Source: JAVWJP01 sp036638975 (lineage in GTDB: Bacteria; Bacillota; Clostridia; Oscillospirales; Ruminococcaceae). Taken from it: DNA of 64,000 bases. The notes below the pieces were generated by a model. That model was not told where the DNA came from. It saw only the letters and a program-made list of their open reading frames with translations, and ran no database searches. This document shows, in pieces, positions 51,814-60,064 of this stretch; positions within the stretch are counted from its first letter, which is position 1; the number at the start of each line of letters is the position of its first letter. The translations under genes and the position numbers were made by a program. The stretch lies in contig JAVWJP010000007.1 in assembly GCA_036638975.1 (NCBI GenBank), positions 1-64,000 on the forward strand, read 5' to 3'.

Positions 51814-52503
51814 ATGACTGATTTTGAACAGGAAAATAATGATAATTTAGAGTTTATAAGGGCAAAATTTGATTCTATAAGTGAAAACATTGCAGTGCCG
51901 CAGTCAGTTAATGCGTCTTGCCTTGCACAAAGGCTTAACGCTGTACCTCCACAGCTTACGGTGACAAAAACACCTGTAAAATGGCGTCGCTTTGCCGGCG
52001 TGGCAGCAGCACTTGCGGTAATAATAGGTGCGGCGGCATATGTAAATATGGGCACACTTACCGCAAAAAATGCAGGTGCTGTACCAATATCTGCTAACGA
52101 TGCCGTAGGAGCAGTGGCGGCTTTTGACGAAGCTTCTGCCCCAAAAGAAGCGCAGCAAGCCGATGCAAAACAGGAGAAAGCCCGTATTGCCCCCGAGAAT
52201 GAGGCGGCGCCGGCACCTGCAAATGCAGATGCTGTGCCCAATATGATGTATGCAATAGAGCCGGAGGGCGGGGAGGGCGAGCTTTGTCAGTTCGATTTTC
52301 TTCAGAATTTCGGCGATGAGCTTGTTGCTGCTGCGTTTGCCGACGGTAAGGTTTTAAAAGCATATATTTCAGAAACAGAGGGGACATTTATAATAAATAT
52401 TACAAAAGCGGGTGAAGAAAGCATAAGAGAAAAAATAAAAGAACTCGCCGAAGAAAAGGGAATTTCAAGCGATTGGTATAAAATTGTGGTGACCGACTCT
52501 TAA
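51814..52503 (+). CDS. Single-pass membrane protein, probable anti-sigma factor
   Basis: A 229-residue protein: about 60 cytosolic residues, one membrane helix (AGVAAALAVIIGAAAYVNM, about 66-84), an Ala/Pro/Glu-rich extracellular linker (PAPANADAVPNMMYAIEPE), and a small C-terminal domain (about 160-229). I do not recognise a zinc HxxxCxxC motif. Position directly after an ECF sigma gene and topology suggest that the N-terminus restrains the sigma factor; this is inference. Confidence 0.65.
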   Translation: MTDFEQENNDNLEFIRAKFDSISENIAVPQSVNASCLAQRLNAVPPQLTVTKTPVKWRRFAGVAAALAVIIGAAAYVNMGTLTAKNAGAVPISANDAVGAVAAFDEASAPKEAQQADAKQEKARIAPENEAAPAPANADAVPNMMYAIEPEGGEGELCQFDFLQNFGDELVAAAFADGKVLKAYISETEGTFIINITKAGEESIREKIKELAEEKGISSDWYKIVVTDS

Positions 52504-52628
52504 AGAATAAAATTTTGGTCCTTAAGTAAAGATTTGACTTCCCTTTTTCGTCAAAATACTGTATTATGTAAAGTGAAACAGCTTTTTAGCTGTAGAGCGG
52601 TATATATTTTAACGAAACGGGTGAAGAA

Positions 52629-53243
52629 ATGGAAATAAATGCCTTTTCTGAGGGCTTAGAGCCGGGCGGCTTGAAAAAAGGCTACGAAATAAAAATTTTA
52701 CTTTGCTTCTTACTGCAAAATATAAAAGAAAAGCTTACTCTTTCTCAAATAAATGAGGCTCTTTTAAAGAGGGGTCTGGTTAATTATTTTGAGCTTGCCG
52801 ATGCCATGAGTGAGCTGCTCGAGTCCGGTCATATAATCATTTGCGACACTACAAAAAATGATGAGGAGCGGTATAGCCTAACCTCGCTGGGCGAAAAAAC
52901 ATCTGTCGAGTTTTCGGGTACACTGCCTGCCGCTGTGCGAGAAAAGGCGCTGGAATCGGCACGAAACATACTGGAACGGCAAAAGAATGCTGCTGAAAAC
53001 ATAGTAACAATAGACAAAGTTAAAGACGGTTATATGGTTAATATGATAATTTCCGATATAGGCTCCGACTTACTTAACCTTTCGGTTTTTATGCCTACAG
53101 AAACCGAGGCGGAGGCTGTGAAGCGCCAGTTTGTGCGCGACCCGCTCTTAATTTATAAAGGGTCGCTGGCACTTTTAACAGGCGACCTTAAAACAGTGGG
53201 CGAGCTTGTGCCTACAAACAATGCTTTTTATTATGACGACTGA
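52629..53243 (+). CDS. DUF4364 family protein
   Basis: A 204-residue protein with an N-terminal winged-helix-like region (EIKILLCFLLQNIKEKLTLS, then YFELADAMSELLESGHI) followed by an alpha/beta C-terminus. This matches DUF4364, a Clostridia-typical family of unknown function that may be a regulator. It lacks a signal peptide or membrane helix. The start ATG follows GGGTGAAG. It has its own upstream space of 125 bases in which I could not define a promoter with confidence. Confidence 0.8.
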   Translation: MEINAFSEGLEPGGLKKGYEIKILLCFLLQNIKEKLTLSQINEALLKRGLVNYFELADAMSELLESGHIIICDTTKNDEERYSLTSLGEKTSVEFSGTLPAAVREKALESARNILERQKNAAENIVTIDKVKDGYMVNMIISDIGSDLLNLSVFMPTETEAEAVKRQFVRDPLLIYKGSLALLTGDLKTVGELVPTNNAFYYDD

Positions 53244-53354
53244 TTTTAGAAAATTTTTAGCATAAAAATTAACTGGTGTAACTTGAGCCTAACTGCTAAC
53301 AATAATTTTGCAAAGAAATTTTGCGTAATTTTTGCAGGGGAGGCGACTACTGTT

Positions 53355-53546
53355 TTGAATGGTAAAAATATGAAAAGTGCCGCATTGGCGGGTGTTTGTG
53401 TTGCTATGGCGGCGGGTACTGCGGCATATGTGATGGCAGATAAAAACAAAAAGGTGATCAACAGTAAAAAAATGAAGCGCACAGCAAGCAAGGCAATGCG
53501 TGCCGTTGGTGACGCGGTGGACAGTTTTAGTGCTTATATCCATTAA
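53355..53546 (+). CDS. Small single-pass membrane protein of unknown function
   Basis: A 63-residue product starting at TTG 53355 (GGGGAGG eleven bases upstream) or ATG 53370. One hydrophobic helix (AALAGVCVAMAAGTAAYVMA) is followed by a strongly basic stretch (DKNKKVINSKKMKRTASK) and an amphipathic end. It lies immediately before the bidirectional terminator that marks the border with the phage-like region. Nothing in it reveals a function. Confidence 0.55.
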   Translation: MNGKNMKSAALAGVCVAMAAGTAAYVMADKNKKVINSKKMKRTASKAMRAVGDAVDSFSAYIH

Positions 53547-53583
53547 AAAAAGGGCGAAGTCTATAAGGCTTCGTCCTTTTTTG
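53545..53583. terminator. Bidirectional terminator at the host/phage border
   Basis: AAAAAGGGCGAAG pairs with CTTCGTCCTTTTT; T-runs on both strands. It separates the host plus-strand gene from the minus-strand tail-fibre gene. Confidence 0.85.
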
Positions 53584-53594
53584 CCGTTGTAAGC

Positions 53595-54068
53595 TTATTT
53601 CCAAGCTAAATATATATAAGTTTTGTTCATTTGGTTAAGTGCGTTTGTAGCGCCGCCCACTACTGTTGCGGGCGTGTTAAGCACTGTAAAGCCCGTGGCT
53701 GTTGCCGAAATACCTTGAGAGCCGCCTATGGCGGAATAAATTGCAAAATAAACATTTGTGGTGTCGGGTGCTCTTTTATATTCCATTGGTGCACGTCCCA
53801 TGGTAAAAACCATAACAAGGCGCGGGGCATAACCCAAAACAATAGTTCTGGCTTCTTCCAAGTCGCCTACATAGCTGCCCATTTCAAAGGCAGAGTTTGT
53901 AAGTGTAATGCGGTCTGATGCACTCAGATGAGCCACAGAGTTTTCTACATGATTTTTTATGGCAGTATCTGTTTTTAAGTTATCGTTGCAAAAATCCTCG
54001 CGTTTTGGCTTGTCTGTCCCCAACCACTGGTTAAGGTTTAAAAATGGAGTCTTATGAGTACTTGACAT
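53595..54068 (-). CDS. Phage tail fibre-like protein
   Basis: A 157-residue protein beginning MSSTHKTPFLNLNQWLGTDK, PKREDFCNDN, a start typical of tail-fibre proteins of Firmicute myovirus-like prophages (pattern LNQW...DKP.R.DF..DN). The C-terminal part is a Gly/Thr-rich beta domain. It is short for a fibre, so it may be a fibre base or a receptor protein. AAGGAGGT lies eight bases upstream; it overlaps the DUF2313 gene by 17 bases and is the last structural gene before the host border. Confidence 0.75.
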   Translation of the reverse strand: MSSTHKTPFLNLNQWLGTDKPKREDFCNDNLKTDTAIKNHVENSVAHLSASDRITLTNSAFEMGSYVGDLEEARTIVLGYAPRLVMVFTMGRAPMEYKRAPDTTNVYFAIYSAIGGSQGISATATGFTVLNTPATVVGGATNALNQMNKTYIYLAWK

Positions 54069-54666
54069 TTGCGCTTACCTCCTTAAATATTTCTCCGCCC
54101 AGTATATCAAGCTTTGCCCATGTTGCATCTTTGGCATCAAACTGCGTAAAGCTTATGTTTGTCGCATCAAATTGTGCCCAAGTAAAATTCCCTATTTCAA
54201 AGTCTGCATCAAGGTGGGCGGGCAGCATATGCCTAACTCCGTCCTTTACAGCATCAATGTTTTCAAAATCGCCTATAAAACCATCTTCTATTATTTTAAT
54301 GCGCTCGTTTATCAAGTCCTCTATAACCTGTGCATTTAACCCTGCCGCTTTTACAGAGCTTATAATGCCGTTTAAGGTGTAGTCGTTTGGTGCAACTGCC
54401 AAGCGGTACAGCAAAAGCGCACGCCGCTTTGCAATGTTACTTTGCGGCGGCTTCCAAAGCTCCAGCATTTGTTCGCGGCGTACAAGCCCAAACGAAACCG
54501 CTGTTTGTATAAAGGCTTCGCGGCAAAGCCCATTTAAAAGGGCTTCTATAATGCCAAAGCCGGCATCATACGCAAGCAGCTCTGCATCTACAAGCGAGCT
54601 TCCGCTTAAAGAGTAAAGCCTTAGAGGACGAAGCAGGCGGTAACATTCAGCTATGCTTTTTGTCAT
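54052..54666 (-). CDS. Baseplate protein, DUF2313 (XkdU/YmfQ-like)
   Basis: A 204-residue protein in the position and with the general features of XkdU/YmfQ (gpI-like): an N-terminal helical part (MTKSIAECYRLLRPLRLYSL, then EALLNGLCREAFIQTAVSFG) and a C-terminal extension. Such proteins join the baseplate wedge to the fibre. It overlaps baseplate J by four bases. The ending (FDATNISFTQFDAKDATWAK) has a short internal repeat. Confidence 0.72.
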   Translation of the reverse strand: MTKSIAECYRLLRPLRLYSLSGSSLVDAELLAYDAGFGIIEALLNGLCREAFIQTAVSFGLVRREQMLELWKPPQSNIAKRRALLLYRLAVAPNDYTLNGIISSVKAAGLNAQVIEDLINERIKIIEDGFIGDFENIDAVKDGVRHMLPAHLDADFEIGNFTWAQFDATNISFTQFDAKDATWAKLDILGGEIFKEVSANVKYS

Positions 54667-55742
54667 GATATTACCGCCATTCTGTTTATGGTTACAGTGC
54701 CTAATATCAGCAGCTCATCAGCATTTGCAAGGGTATCGGCGGTGGGGGCGCTAAGCTTGTAATTATATAGCCCCTCTACATGGTAAAGTGCATCGGAGAT
54801 GCCGGCAATTAACAGGCTTTGTCCAACGGAAAGCTTTAAAAAATAAGCTTTGAGTTTTTCGTGACAGGCAATTTTTAAATTCTCAAAATCCGCTCCGCTT
54901 TTTCCGTCAAGCTCCAGCGACACATTCACGCGGCGAAGCAACGCGCTTTTTACTGTCACATCTACGTTTATTTCTTTTGCGGCGGTAATTTGTGTTTTAA
55001 TCTTTTGTATTAAGGCGTCGGGTGCTGCCGTGCCTTGCCCCGCAACATAGACTCCAACTGTGCCCCTGCCGGCAACACGCGGCACTACCTTTGCCGAGGC
55101 TATTCCCTCAAAGCCCATGACAAAGTCGTAATAAAATGCCGAGTTTGTGCCGTTGCTTATCTGCCCAAAGCTTCGCAGTAAGCGCGCACGCAGCTCTGTG
55201 TCGTTTTCTGCATCAGCCCCTCCGTTAAAAGACGCGGTGTTTGTTACAGACGAAACTCCTTGTACAGGTGTCATTATTACAGTAATTGTGTTTGGGGCAA
55301 CGTTGGTTAATGTGCCGCCGTCTGTGGCTGTTGCGGCAACATCTGCAAAAACCGCCCCCTTTGCAAGTGTTGCCGCCGCTGTCGTTTTAAAACGAAGTTC
55401 TACGCCGTCATCTCCGCGGCTTACGGCACACATAGTCCCCATGGGTATAATCAAGTCCTCAGGTGCAGGGGTAGAGCGCGAGAACCGCAGAGTGCCAAGT
55501 GCAGATGCAGCTTCCTTGCGGTGCAGTCCACGCGTTTCGGCGTGATAATCAAGCTCGTTGCCATGTGCTGTTTGAGGAAAAACCTGCTCCTCAAGCCCGC
55601 TTATTTTTTCTGCGAGAGATGCAAGCTGTAAAGCCAGTACCTTTAAACGGATTCCTATATCGGAGGCATCGTCCGCAAAGAAGCCTGTCTGTGCATAATA
55701 TTTTTCTTGCATTGCTGTTAAAATTTCATTATAGCCTGTCAT
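54663..55742 (-). CDS. Baseplate J-like protein (gpJ / XkdT)
   Basis: A 359-residue baseplate wedge protein. The N-terminal QLASLAEKISGLEEQVFPQT and GNELDYHAETRGLHRKEA are followed by a beta-rich centre (GTMCAVSRGDDGVELRFKTT) and NDTELRARLLRSFGQISNGT, the J signature. It assembles the wedge around the hub in contractile tails. It overlaps genes on both sides by four bases. Confidence 0.9.
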   Translation of the reverse strand: MTGYNEILTAMQEKYYAQTGFFADDASDIGIRLKVLALQLASLAEKISGLEEQVFPQTAHGNELDYHAETRGLHRKEAASALGTLRFSRSTPAPEDLIIPMGTMCAVSRGDDGVELRFKTTAAATLAKGAVFADVAATATDGGTLTNVAPNTITVIMTPVQGVSSVTNTASFNGGADAENDTELRARLLRSFGQISNGTNSAFYYDFVMGFEGIASAKVVPRVAGRGTVGVYVAGQGTAAPDALIQKIKTQITAAKEINVDVTVKSALLRRVNVSLELDGKSGADFENLKIACHEKLKAYFLKLSVGQSLLIAGISDALYHVEGLYNYKLSAPTADTLANADELLILGTVTINRMAVIS

Positions 55743-56062
55743 ATATTCATGTTCACCTCTAGCTTTTTTATTTCATCACCGATATTAAGCAATATTTTTA
55801 TAAGAAGATTTTCGCCGCTTTTGGTGCAGACGGTGCTTAGCACATCAATTTCGCTTATTGGCAAAAGCGCCTGACGCACCATGTTAAAGGCGGCGGTGTC
55901 AAGGTTTTTAATTCTGCTGTCGCCAAGGCTGTGCAGCTCGCTGCCCAGAGCCTTGTCCGCTGCAAAGCTGCCGCGGCGCACGGTAAGACGAATTATGGCT
56001 CTCTGTGCAAGCTCCTCGTCCTGCGTAACAGTGTATGGCATTCCGCGCGAATTTCGTTTCAT
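55739..56062 (-). CDS. Baseplate protein, gp25/DUF2634-like (XkdS)
   Basis: A 107-residue protein with a lysozyme-like gp25/W fold pattern: DEELAQRAIIRLTVRRGSFA then the family-typical LGSELHSLGDSRIKNLD. Proteins of this family link tube end and sheath start in contractile tails. It lies 23 bases after the spike-like gene and overlaps baseplate J. Confidence 0.8.
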   Translation of the reverse strand: MKRNSRGMPYTVTQDEELAQRAIIRLTVRRGSFAADKALGSELHSLGDSRIKNLDTAAFNMVRQALLPISEIDVLSTVCTKSGENLLIKILLNIGDEIKKLEVNMNI

Positions 56063-56085
56063 ATCCCCGTTTTCAAGAACAGTAT

Positions 56086-56463
56086 CTATGGTGTAGTCAC
56101 CACGCTTTCTTTAAAAGTGCCGTTAGGCTTTATTGTTAGTCCGTTTATAACAACATCACCGTTGTTTTTTAGTGTTATTTCTGCCCCGCCCTGCGAATAT
56201 AGTCGCAGCTCACCGTTTAAAAGCCCTGCTGCGGCTTTTGGCGGGCACAGTGTAGCTATGCAGACAGCTCCGCCGTCAAGCGGAAGTAAAAGAGCCTCGT
56301 CGCCCTCCTTAGGTAGCGCGCAAATACCGGTCGGTAAAAAAAGCGGCAAAAAAAGGTGGTCGCTTTCTCCGCTTGCGTTTACATAGCCGCCGCCGGTGTT
56401 TGTAACTGTTGCAGTAGCCGCTGTTGCACCCTTTAAACCAGCCGACGTTTGTTGTAGCCACAT
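56086..56463 (-). CDS. Baseplate spike / assembly protein V-like (XkdR position)
   Basis: A 125-residue protein with an OB-like part (VNASGESDHLFLPLFLPTGI, CALPKEGDEALLLPLDGG) and a beta-helical tail (GAEITLKNNGDVVINGLTIK), the pattern of gpV/gp45-type spike proteins that form the membrane-piercing tip. The first part resembles DUF2577. It lies 21 bases after the hub gene. Confidence 0.75.
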   Translation of the reverse strand: MWLQQTSAGLKGATAATATVTNTGGGYVNASGESDHLFLPLFLPTGICALPKEGDEALLLPLDGGAVCIATLCPPKAAAGLLNGELRLYSQGGAEITLKNNGDVVINGLTIKPNGTFKESVVTTP

Positions 56464-56484
56464 TGTACATTCCTCCTCGCTTTT

Positions 56485-57438
56485 TTATAAATATTCGGGC
56501 AAAACCAAAGTGATTTTTGTTACGGCGGTGTTGGCATTTGCCGTATAGCAAACGTCAAATACTGTAAATTCTCTACCCAAGCTTGCTGCTGCCGCATCGT
56601 CAAGGTGCACAAGGTCGCCCGGATAAACCACAACTAAACCCGGAAGCGCCAAAAAAATTTGAACTTTTTTCGTCATGGAATCCCGCATCAGCCTGTCTGC
56701 ACCGCGCCGTGGGTTCCCCACCCAGTCCTTTGGCGGCGCTATATATCTTTTGCGCTTTATGCGAAGCTCGTTAAAGAGCGGGTTGTAAACGGCTGTGTCG
56801 TAAAGCTTTGTAGTGCTGCTTTTTAAAATAACCTTAGATATCACACCGTACCGTTTGTTGCGAACAGTCATGGACATATATTTAAGCCCGCCCGAAGCAT
56901 TGTTTGAAATAAGCAGCTTTTGTGCAGCCTGTCTTTTTTTTGCTACGATATAATCATTTTGTACAAAAGGGCGCAGCTCCAATGTTTGGCGGCAAAAGCT
57001 TTCAAGTGCCTGCCATTCACTTTGCCCCTTTGCAACCGTAAAAGATGAAAGCTTTGGGTTTTTATCGTAAAGAAGCCCTAAAAAACCATATTGTCTGCAA
57101 ACAGTGTTGTAAATATCGGTAAGATTCGGTCTGTATAAGGTTTGAGGAATTGCTTCATTGTCTAAAAGTACAGATGCCTTACTGCGTGCGCGCAGCTTTA
57201 GAAAAACCCCGTTTTCATTTTTTACAAGCTCCTGTTCATCTACAGGACCGTCAAAAATTATTTTATTTTCAAGCTCCATCGTCAGCGTGACAAGCTCGCC
57301 TGTGTTTTGCAGGCTTGTTGCCGTGAACATTACGTCAAGGGCATCAGCGGGGATATCGTAAGCCGAGTTGTAGCACAGCGAAACAGGCGAGGGCAGGGCT
57401 ATGCGGTAACCGTTCAGGTTTTTTGCGGTCAGCCTCAC
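56485..57438 (-). CDS. Tail hub protein (XkdQ / gpD-like)
   Basis: A 317-residue protein in the XkdQ position. It carries a hub-type beta region (ELVTLTMELENKIIFDGPVD), a central helical part (LTDIYNTVCRQYGFLGLLYD, then FCRQTLELRPFVQNDYIVAK) with the typical PF..N/D..Y element, and a C-terminal module PGDLVHLDD. It should form the trimeric hub between tube and spike. The GTG start overlaps the preceding gene by four bases. Confidence 0.8.
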   Translation of the reverse strand: MRLTAKNLNGYRIALPSPVSLCYNSAYDIPADALDVMFTATSLQNTGELVTLTMELENKIIFDGPVDEQELVKNENGVFLKLRARSKASVLLDNEAIPQTLYRPNLTDIYNTVCRQYGFLGLLYDKNPKLSSFTVAKGQSEWQALESFCRQTLELRPFVQNDYIVAKKRQAAQKLLISNNASGGLKYMSMTVRNKRYGVISKVILKSSTTKLYDTAVYNPLFNELRIKRKRYIAPPKDWVGNPRRGADRLMRDSMTKKVQIFLALPGLVVVYPGDLVHLDDAAAASLGREFTVFDVCYTANANTAVTKITLVLPEYL

Positions 57439-57836
57439 GAAAACACCGCCTTGCCGTTTACCATAGTGCCATAAGAGCCTTTTTGCGGCGAATCGCTTTC
57501 AATAAATTCAAACGAGTAGCGCAGTATGGGCGCTCCCGCTTCACCTATGACGTTAAGCGAGGTAAAGTAGGCGTTCATCGGTGCGCATAGCGGGCATATA
57601 AGCCGCCCTGCGCCGTCACGTAAAAATTCCGCTTGCAGCATTGCAAATTGGGCATCGCGGTCGCTTCCAAAAAACTCACCCTCCCCGCGGATAATGCGCG
57701 GACGTATGCTAAGCTCCTGCAAAATTGGTGAGGCAAAGGGCAGGTTTATAAGTTTTACGTTTTTTTTACAGCCTATTTCTATTTTGCGGGGGTTGTAGCG
57801 CATAGTAAGACCGTTAAATTGCATTTGTCCCGCCAT
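57435..57836 (-). CDS. Tail/baseplate protein in the XkdP position
   Basis: A 133-residue protein (MAGQMQFNGLTMRYNPRKIE, later RPRIIRGEGEFFGSDRDAQF). The beta-rich pattern resembles hub-proximal proteins of PBSX-like tails; no LysM domain is seen, unlike XkdP itself. ATG overlaps the stop of the previous gene by one base, with AGGAGG in its last codons. Confidence 0.6.
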   Translation of the reverse strand: MAGQMQFNGLTMRYNPRKIEIGCKKNVKLINLPFASPILQELSIRPRIIRGEGEFFGSDRDAQFAMLQAEFLRDGAGRLICPLCAPMNAYFTSLNVIGEAGAPILRYSFEFIESDSPQKGSYGTMVNGKAVFS

Positions 57837-58618
57837 TAAAGCACCTCCTGAGAATAAATGTCGCTTGCAAAGCGGCGGTATTCTGTAGAAATAATATCGT
57901 TTATTTGTGCAGCACTTGCCGTCGCTTTAAAATCTACTTCTTTAATACCGCTTGCGATATCGCTTTTTTCGTATTGACCGGCATTTTGCTGATACATTAT
58001 TTTTGTTTCAATAGCTTTTTTAACCGGAATTGATAGCTCTTTTTTTTGCGGTGATATTTTTTGCTTTACCGTTTTTTGGGTTGATTTTTCTTTTTTCTTT
58101 TGCAAAGGTTTAAAAGCTTTTTTATTTTGCGGGGCTTTTTGTTGAATATATTCTTTGCCTGTTGACTGTGCTTTTTCTTTATTTGGCATATCAAAGCGGG
58201 AGGAGCTTGGTTCTGCGGATAATTTACCTCTCGTGAGGTTGTTTACAATGCTTTTAAAAAAGCTGTTGCTGCTTTTGCCTTTTTTATCTTTATTTAATGT
58301 CACAAAATGTGCTGTGCTTGTGCCGCCTAATGCGTTGCGTTTTGCAAGGTTATTTGCAATGCTTTTAAAAAAGCTTTTGCTGCTTTTGCCTTTTTTATCT
58401 TTATTTAATGCCACAAAATGTGCTGTGCTTGTGCCGTCTGATGCTTTGCGTTTTGCAATAAATTTTGCGGTGTCTGCAATAAAAGTATTTTTGCTTTTAG
58501 CTGTATTTTTTGCTTTGGTTAAGCCTTGCCTTTTGCCGCCCCTTATGGGGTCGGGCGCGTTTTCGCGCCCGAAAAGCACCGCGGCTGCGCTTTTTAAACG
58601 CTGCCAAAGCTTCCTCAT
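57836..58618 (-). CDS. Lys-rich repeat protein in the tape-measure slot
   Basis: A 260-residue, strongly basic, mostly low-complexity protein. Residues about 53-126 hold two copies of a 37-residue repeat (core GTSTAHFV.LNKDKKGKSS then SFFKSI) and a decayed third. A Lys/Gln-rich stretch follows (KKKEKSTQKTVKQKISPQKK), then a more normal C-terminus (ISTEYRRFASDIYSQEVL). It overlaps tube by four bases and the next gene by one, exactly where PBSX-like phages encode a chaperone and a tape measure of 600-1500 residues. A very short tape measure is one reading; a tail-interior DNA-binding or scaffold protein is another. Confidence 0.5.
   Translation of the reverse strand: MRKLWQRLKSAAAVLFGRENAPDPIRGGKRQGLTKAKNTAKSKNTFIADTAKFIAKRKASDGTSTAHFVALNKDKKGKSSKSFFKSIANNLAKRNALGGTSTAHFVTLNKDKKGKSSNSFFKSIVNNLTRGKLSAEPSSSRFDMPNKEKAQSTGKEYIQQKAPQNKKAFKPLQKKKEKSTQKTVKQKISPQKKELSIPVKKAIETKIMYQQNAGQYEKSDIASGIKEVDFKATASAAQINDIISTEYRRFASDIYSQEVL
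58241..58462 (-). repeat. 111-bp tandem duplication in the tape-measure-slot gene
   Basis: Two in-frame copies (about 58241-58351 and 58352-58462) share, on the plus strand, CTGCTTTTGCCTTTTTTAT and ATGTGCTGTGCTTGTGCCG, with scattered differences. They encode the 37-residue protein repeat. Confidence 0.8.
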
Positions 58619-58998
58619 GGCAATTCCAGCCTTTTGCCTGCAACAACGGTTACCGATTCTAAAACTACTTCTCCCAGCGATGCGGCTTCAGAAATCTCTC
58701 CCCATTCGCAGTTTGAATAAATTATCTGTCTGTCAGGCTTAACAATAACGACGTTAAAGCCGGAAAGACGGTAAAAATCAATGCCGTCGTTTACTGCATC
58801 ACGGGTGGCGCATACGCGAGTAAGCTCTAAAATATGCTTTAGCCTGCCTCCAACTGTCCCAACGGGCTGTTCACTGCCAAATGCCTCAACATAGCGGCTT
58901 TCTCTGCTGCTTTTTGCCTTGTAGCCCTGTGCTACTGCCAGTCTTCTGCCGTTTACCTCAATATAAATATCCTTACTTGTCGGGAATAAAACTGCCAT
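58615..58998 (-). CDS. Tail tube protein-like
   Basis: A 127-residue protein directly after the sheath gene, as tube proteins are. It has the beta-sandwich pattern of small tube proteins (DIYIEVNGRRLAVAQGYKAK, then SRYVEAFGSEQPVGTVGG with a GG.PVG-like turn, later DFYRLSGFNVVIVKPD). Clostridial phage relatives of XkdM are about 140 residues long. Another reading is an XkdN/neck protein, but the order sheath-tube is strong. Confidence 0.7.
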   Translation of the reverse strand: MAVLFPTSKDIYIEVNGRRLAVAQGYKAKSSRESRYVEAFGSEQPVGTVGGRLKHILELTRVCATRDAVNDGIDFYRLSGFNVVIVKPDRQIIYSNCEWGEISEAASLGEVVLESVTVVAGKRLELP

Positions 58999-59017
58999 AT
59001 ATTTGTTACCTCACTTT

Positions 59018-60064
59018 CTAAAGCTGAATATGTGCTACAATGTGAATTTGATTAATAGCGGTTGCAACGGCAAAGCTAAGCTCCATTACGCATACAGACG
59101 GGTCTGTTGCCGATGGATATGCGCGCGGAGTGTCGTAGCTGCGAAGCAAGCCCTCCTCGGTTGCGGCAGAAAGCAATACTGTCATTTGTGCCACCATGCT
59201 TTGAAGCGTGGCACTGCCTCCCTTGGCAGTTTTAAGCAGCAGCTTCATGGTTGCCCGCGCTCTTTGCAAAATTTCATCTATAATGCGTGTGGTTGCAATA
59301 TTTGTAAAGCTTGTGTCTATAGCTCCGTTTGTTTTTGTACGCGTGGTTACAGCTTTTACACACTCAATGTTGTTGCCATCTGCCTCAAAAACCGTAACAC
59401 CTGCCCCCAAAAGTGCCTGCACAGTGCTTTCGCTTAGGTTCTCGCCGCTTGGTGTAACTGCGCGGCATACACTGCCGCTTAGGTTTTCGTCAGCGGGGCT
59501 TGCAAGCAAAAGTGCCGCAAAGCCGCAGGCTGTCATAAAGGTGTCTGTTGTTTTTTCATAGGTGCAGGCAGGGGCGCAAATGCAAATTCTCTCGCTGTTA
59601 AGAGCCTGTGCCAGTGCCTCGGCTCCTTGAGTTGCACCTGCGCCTATTACAGCTATGCGCTCTTTAAGTGCTGTGCACGACGCATTTATGCTTGCAAGCA
59701 AAGCCTTTTGTACCGCAGTATCGGTGCTGTCGCAAAGCAGTACCCCTATATTTTGTATTTCCGCTGTAGCCGCAAAGGCAAGCTTATAGTCGTTTTCTGT
59801 AGCCGCTGTAGCCGTTACGCTTACAGGTACACATATCAGCTCTGAAACTCCGTTTTCTAAAAGCATCTTTGCCGCGGCAAGCATAGCCCCGCCTGTAAAT
59901 ATTCCGCTTACCTCGCTAAAGCTTTTAAAGCGGTAGAGCTTGCCTTTTTCGCCTCCTATTGCACAGGCACAGACAGCGGCATACTGTGCCGAAACGCCTG
60001 ATATTGCAGAGCTTGTCACAGTGTAAGAAGAAAATACGCCGGGTCTTAATGAATTTGTTGTCAT
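59018..60064 (-). CDS. Contractile tail sheath protein
   Basis: A 348-residue protein (XkdK is about 466). It begins NSLRPGVFSSYTVTSSAISG, the N-terminal extension that links sheath subunits, and ends with a sheath-type C-terminal region (TNIATTRIIDEILQRARATM, then ELSFAVATAINQIHIVAHIQ). The reduced middle suggests a minimal sheath lacking surface domains. It overlaps the preceding gene by four bases. Presence of a sheath defines the particle as contractile. Confidence 0.85.
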   Translation of the reverse strand: MTTNSLRPGVFSSYTVTSSAISGVSAQYAAVCACAIGGEKGKLYRFKSFSEVSGIFTGGAMLAAAKMLLENGVSELICVPVSVTATAATENDYKLAFAATAEIQNIGVLLCDSTDTAVQKALLASINASCTALKERIAVIGAGATQGAEALAQALNSERICICAPACTYEKTTDTFMTACGFAALLLASPADENLSGSVCRAVTPSGENLSESTVQALLGAGVTVFEADGNNIECVKAVTTRTKTNGAIDTSFTNIATTRIIDEILQRARATMKLLLKTAKGGSATLQSMVAQMTVLLSAATEEGLLRSYDTPRAYPSATDPSVCVMELSFAVATAINQIHIVAHIQL

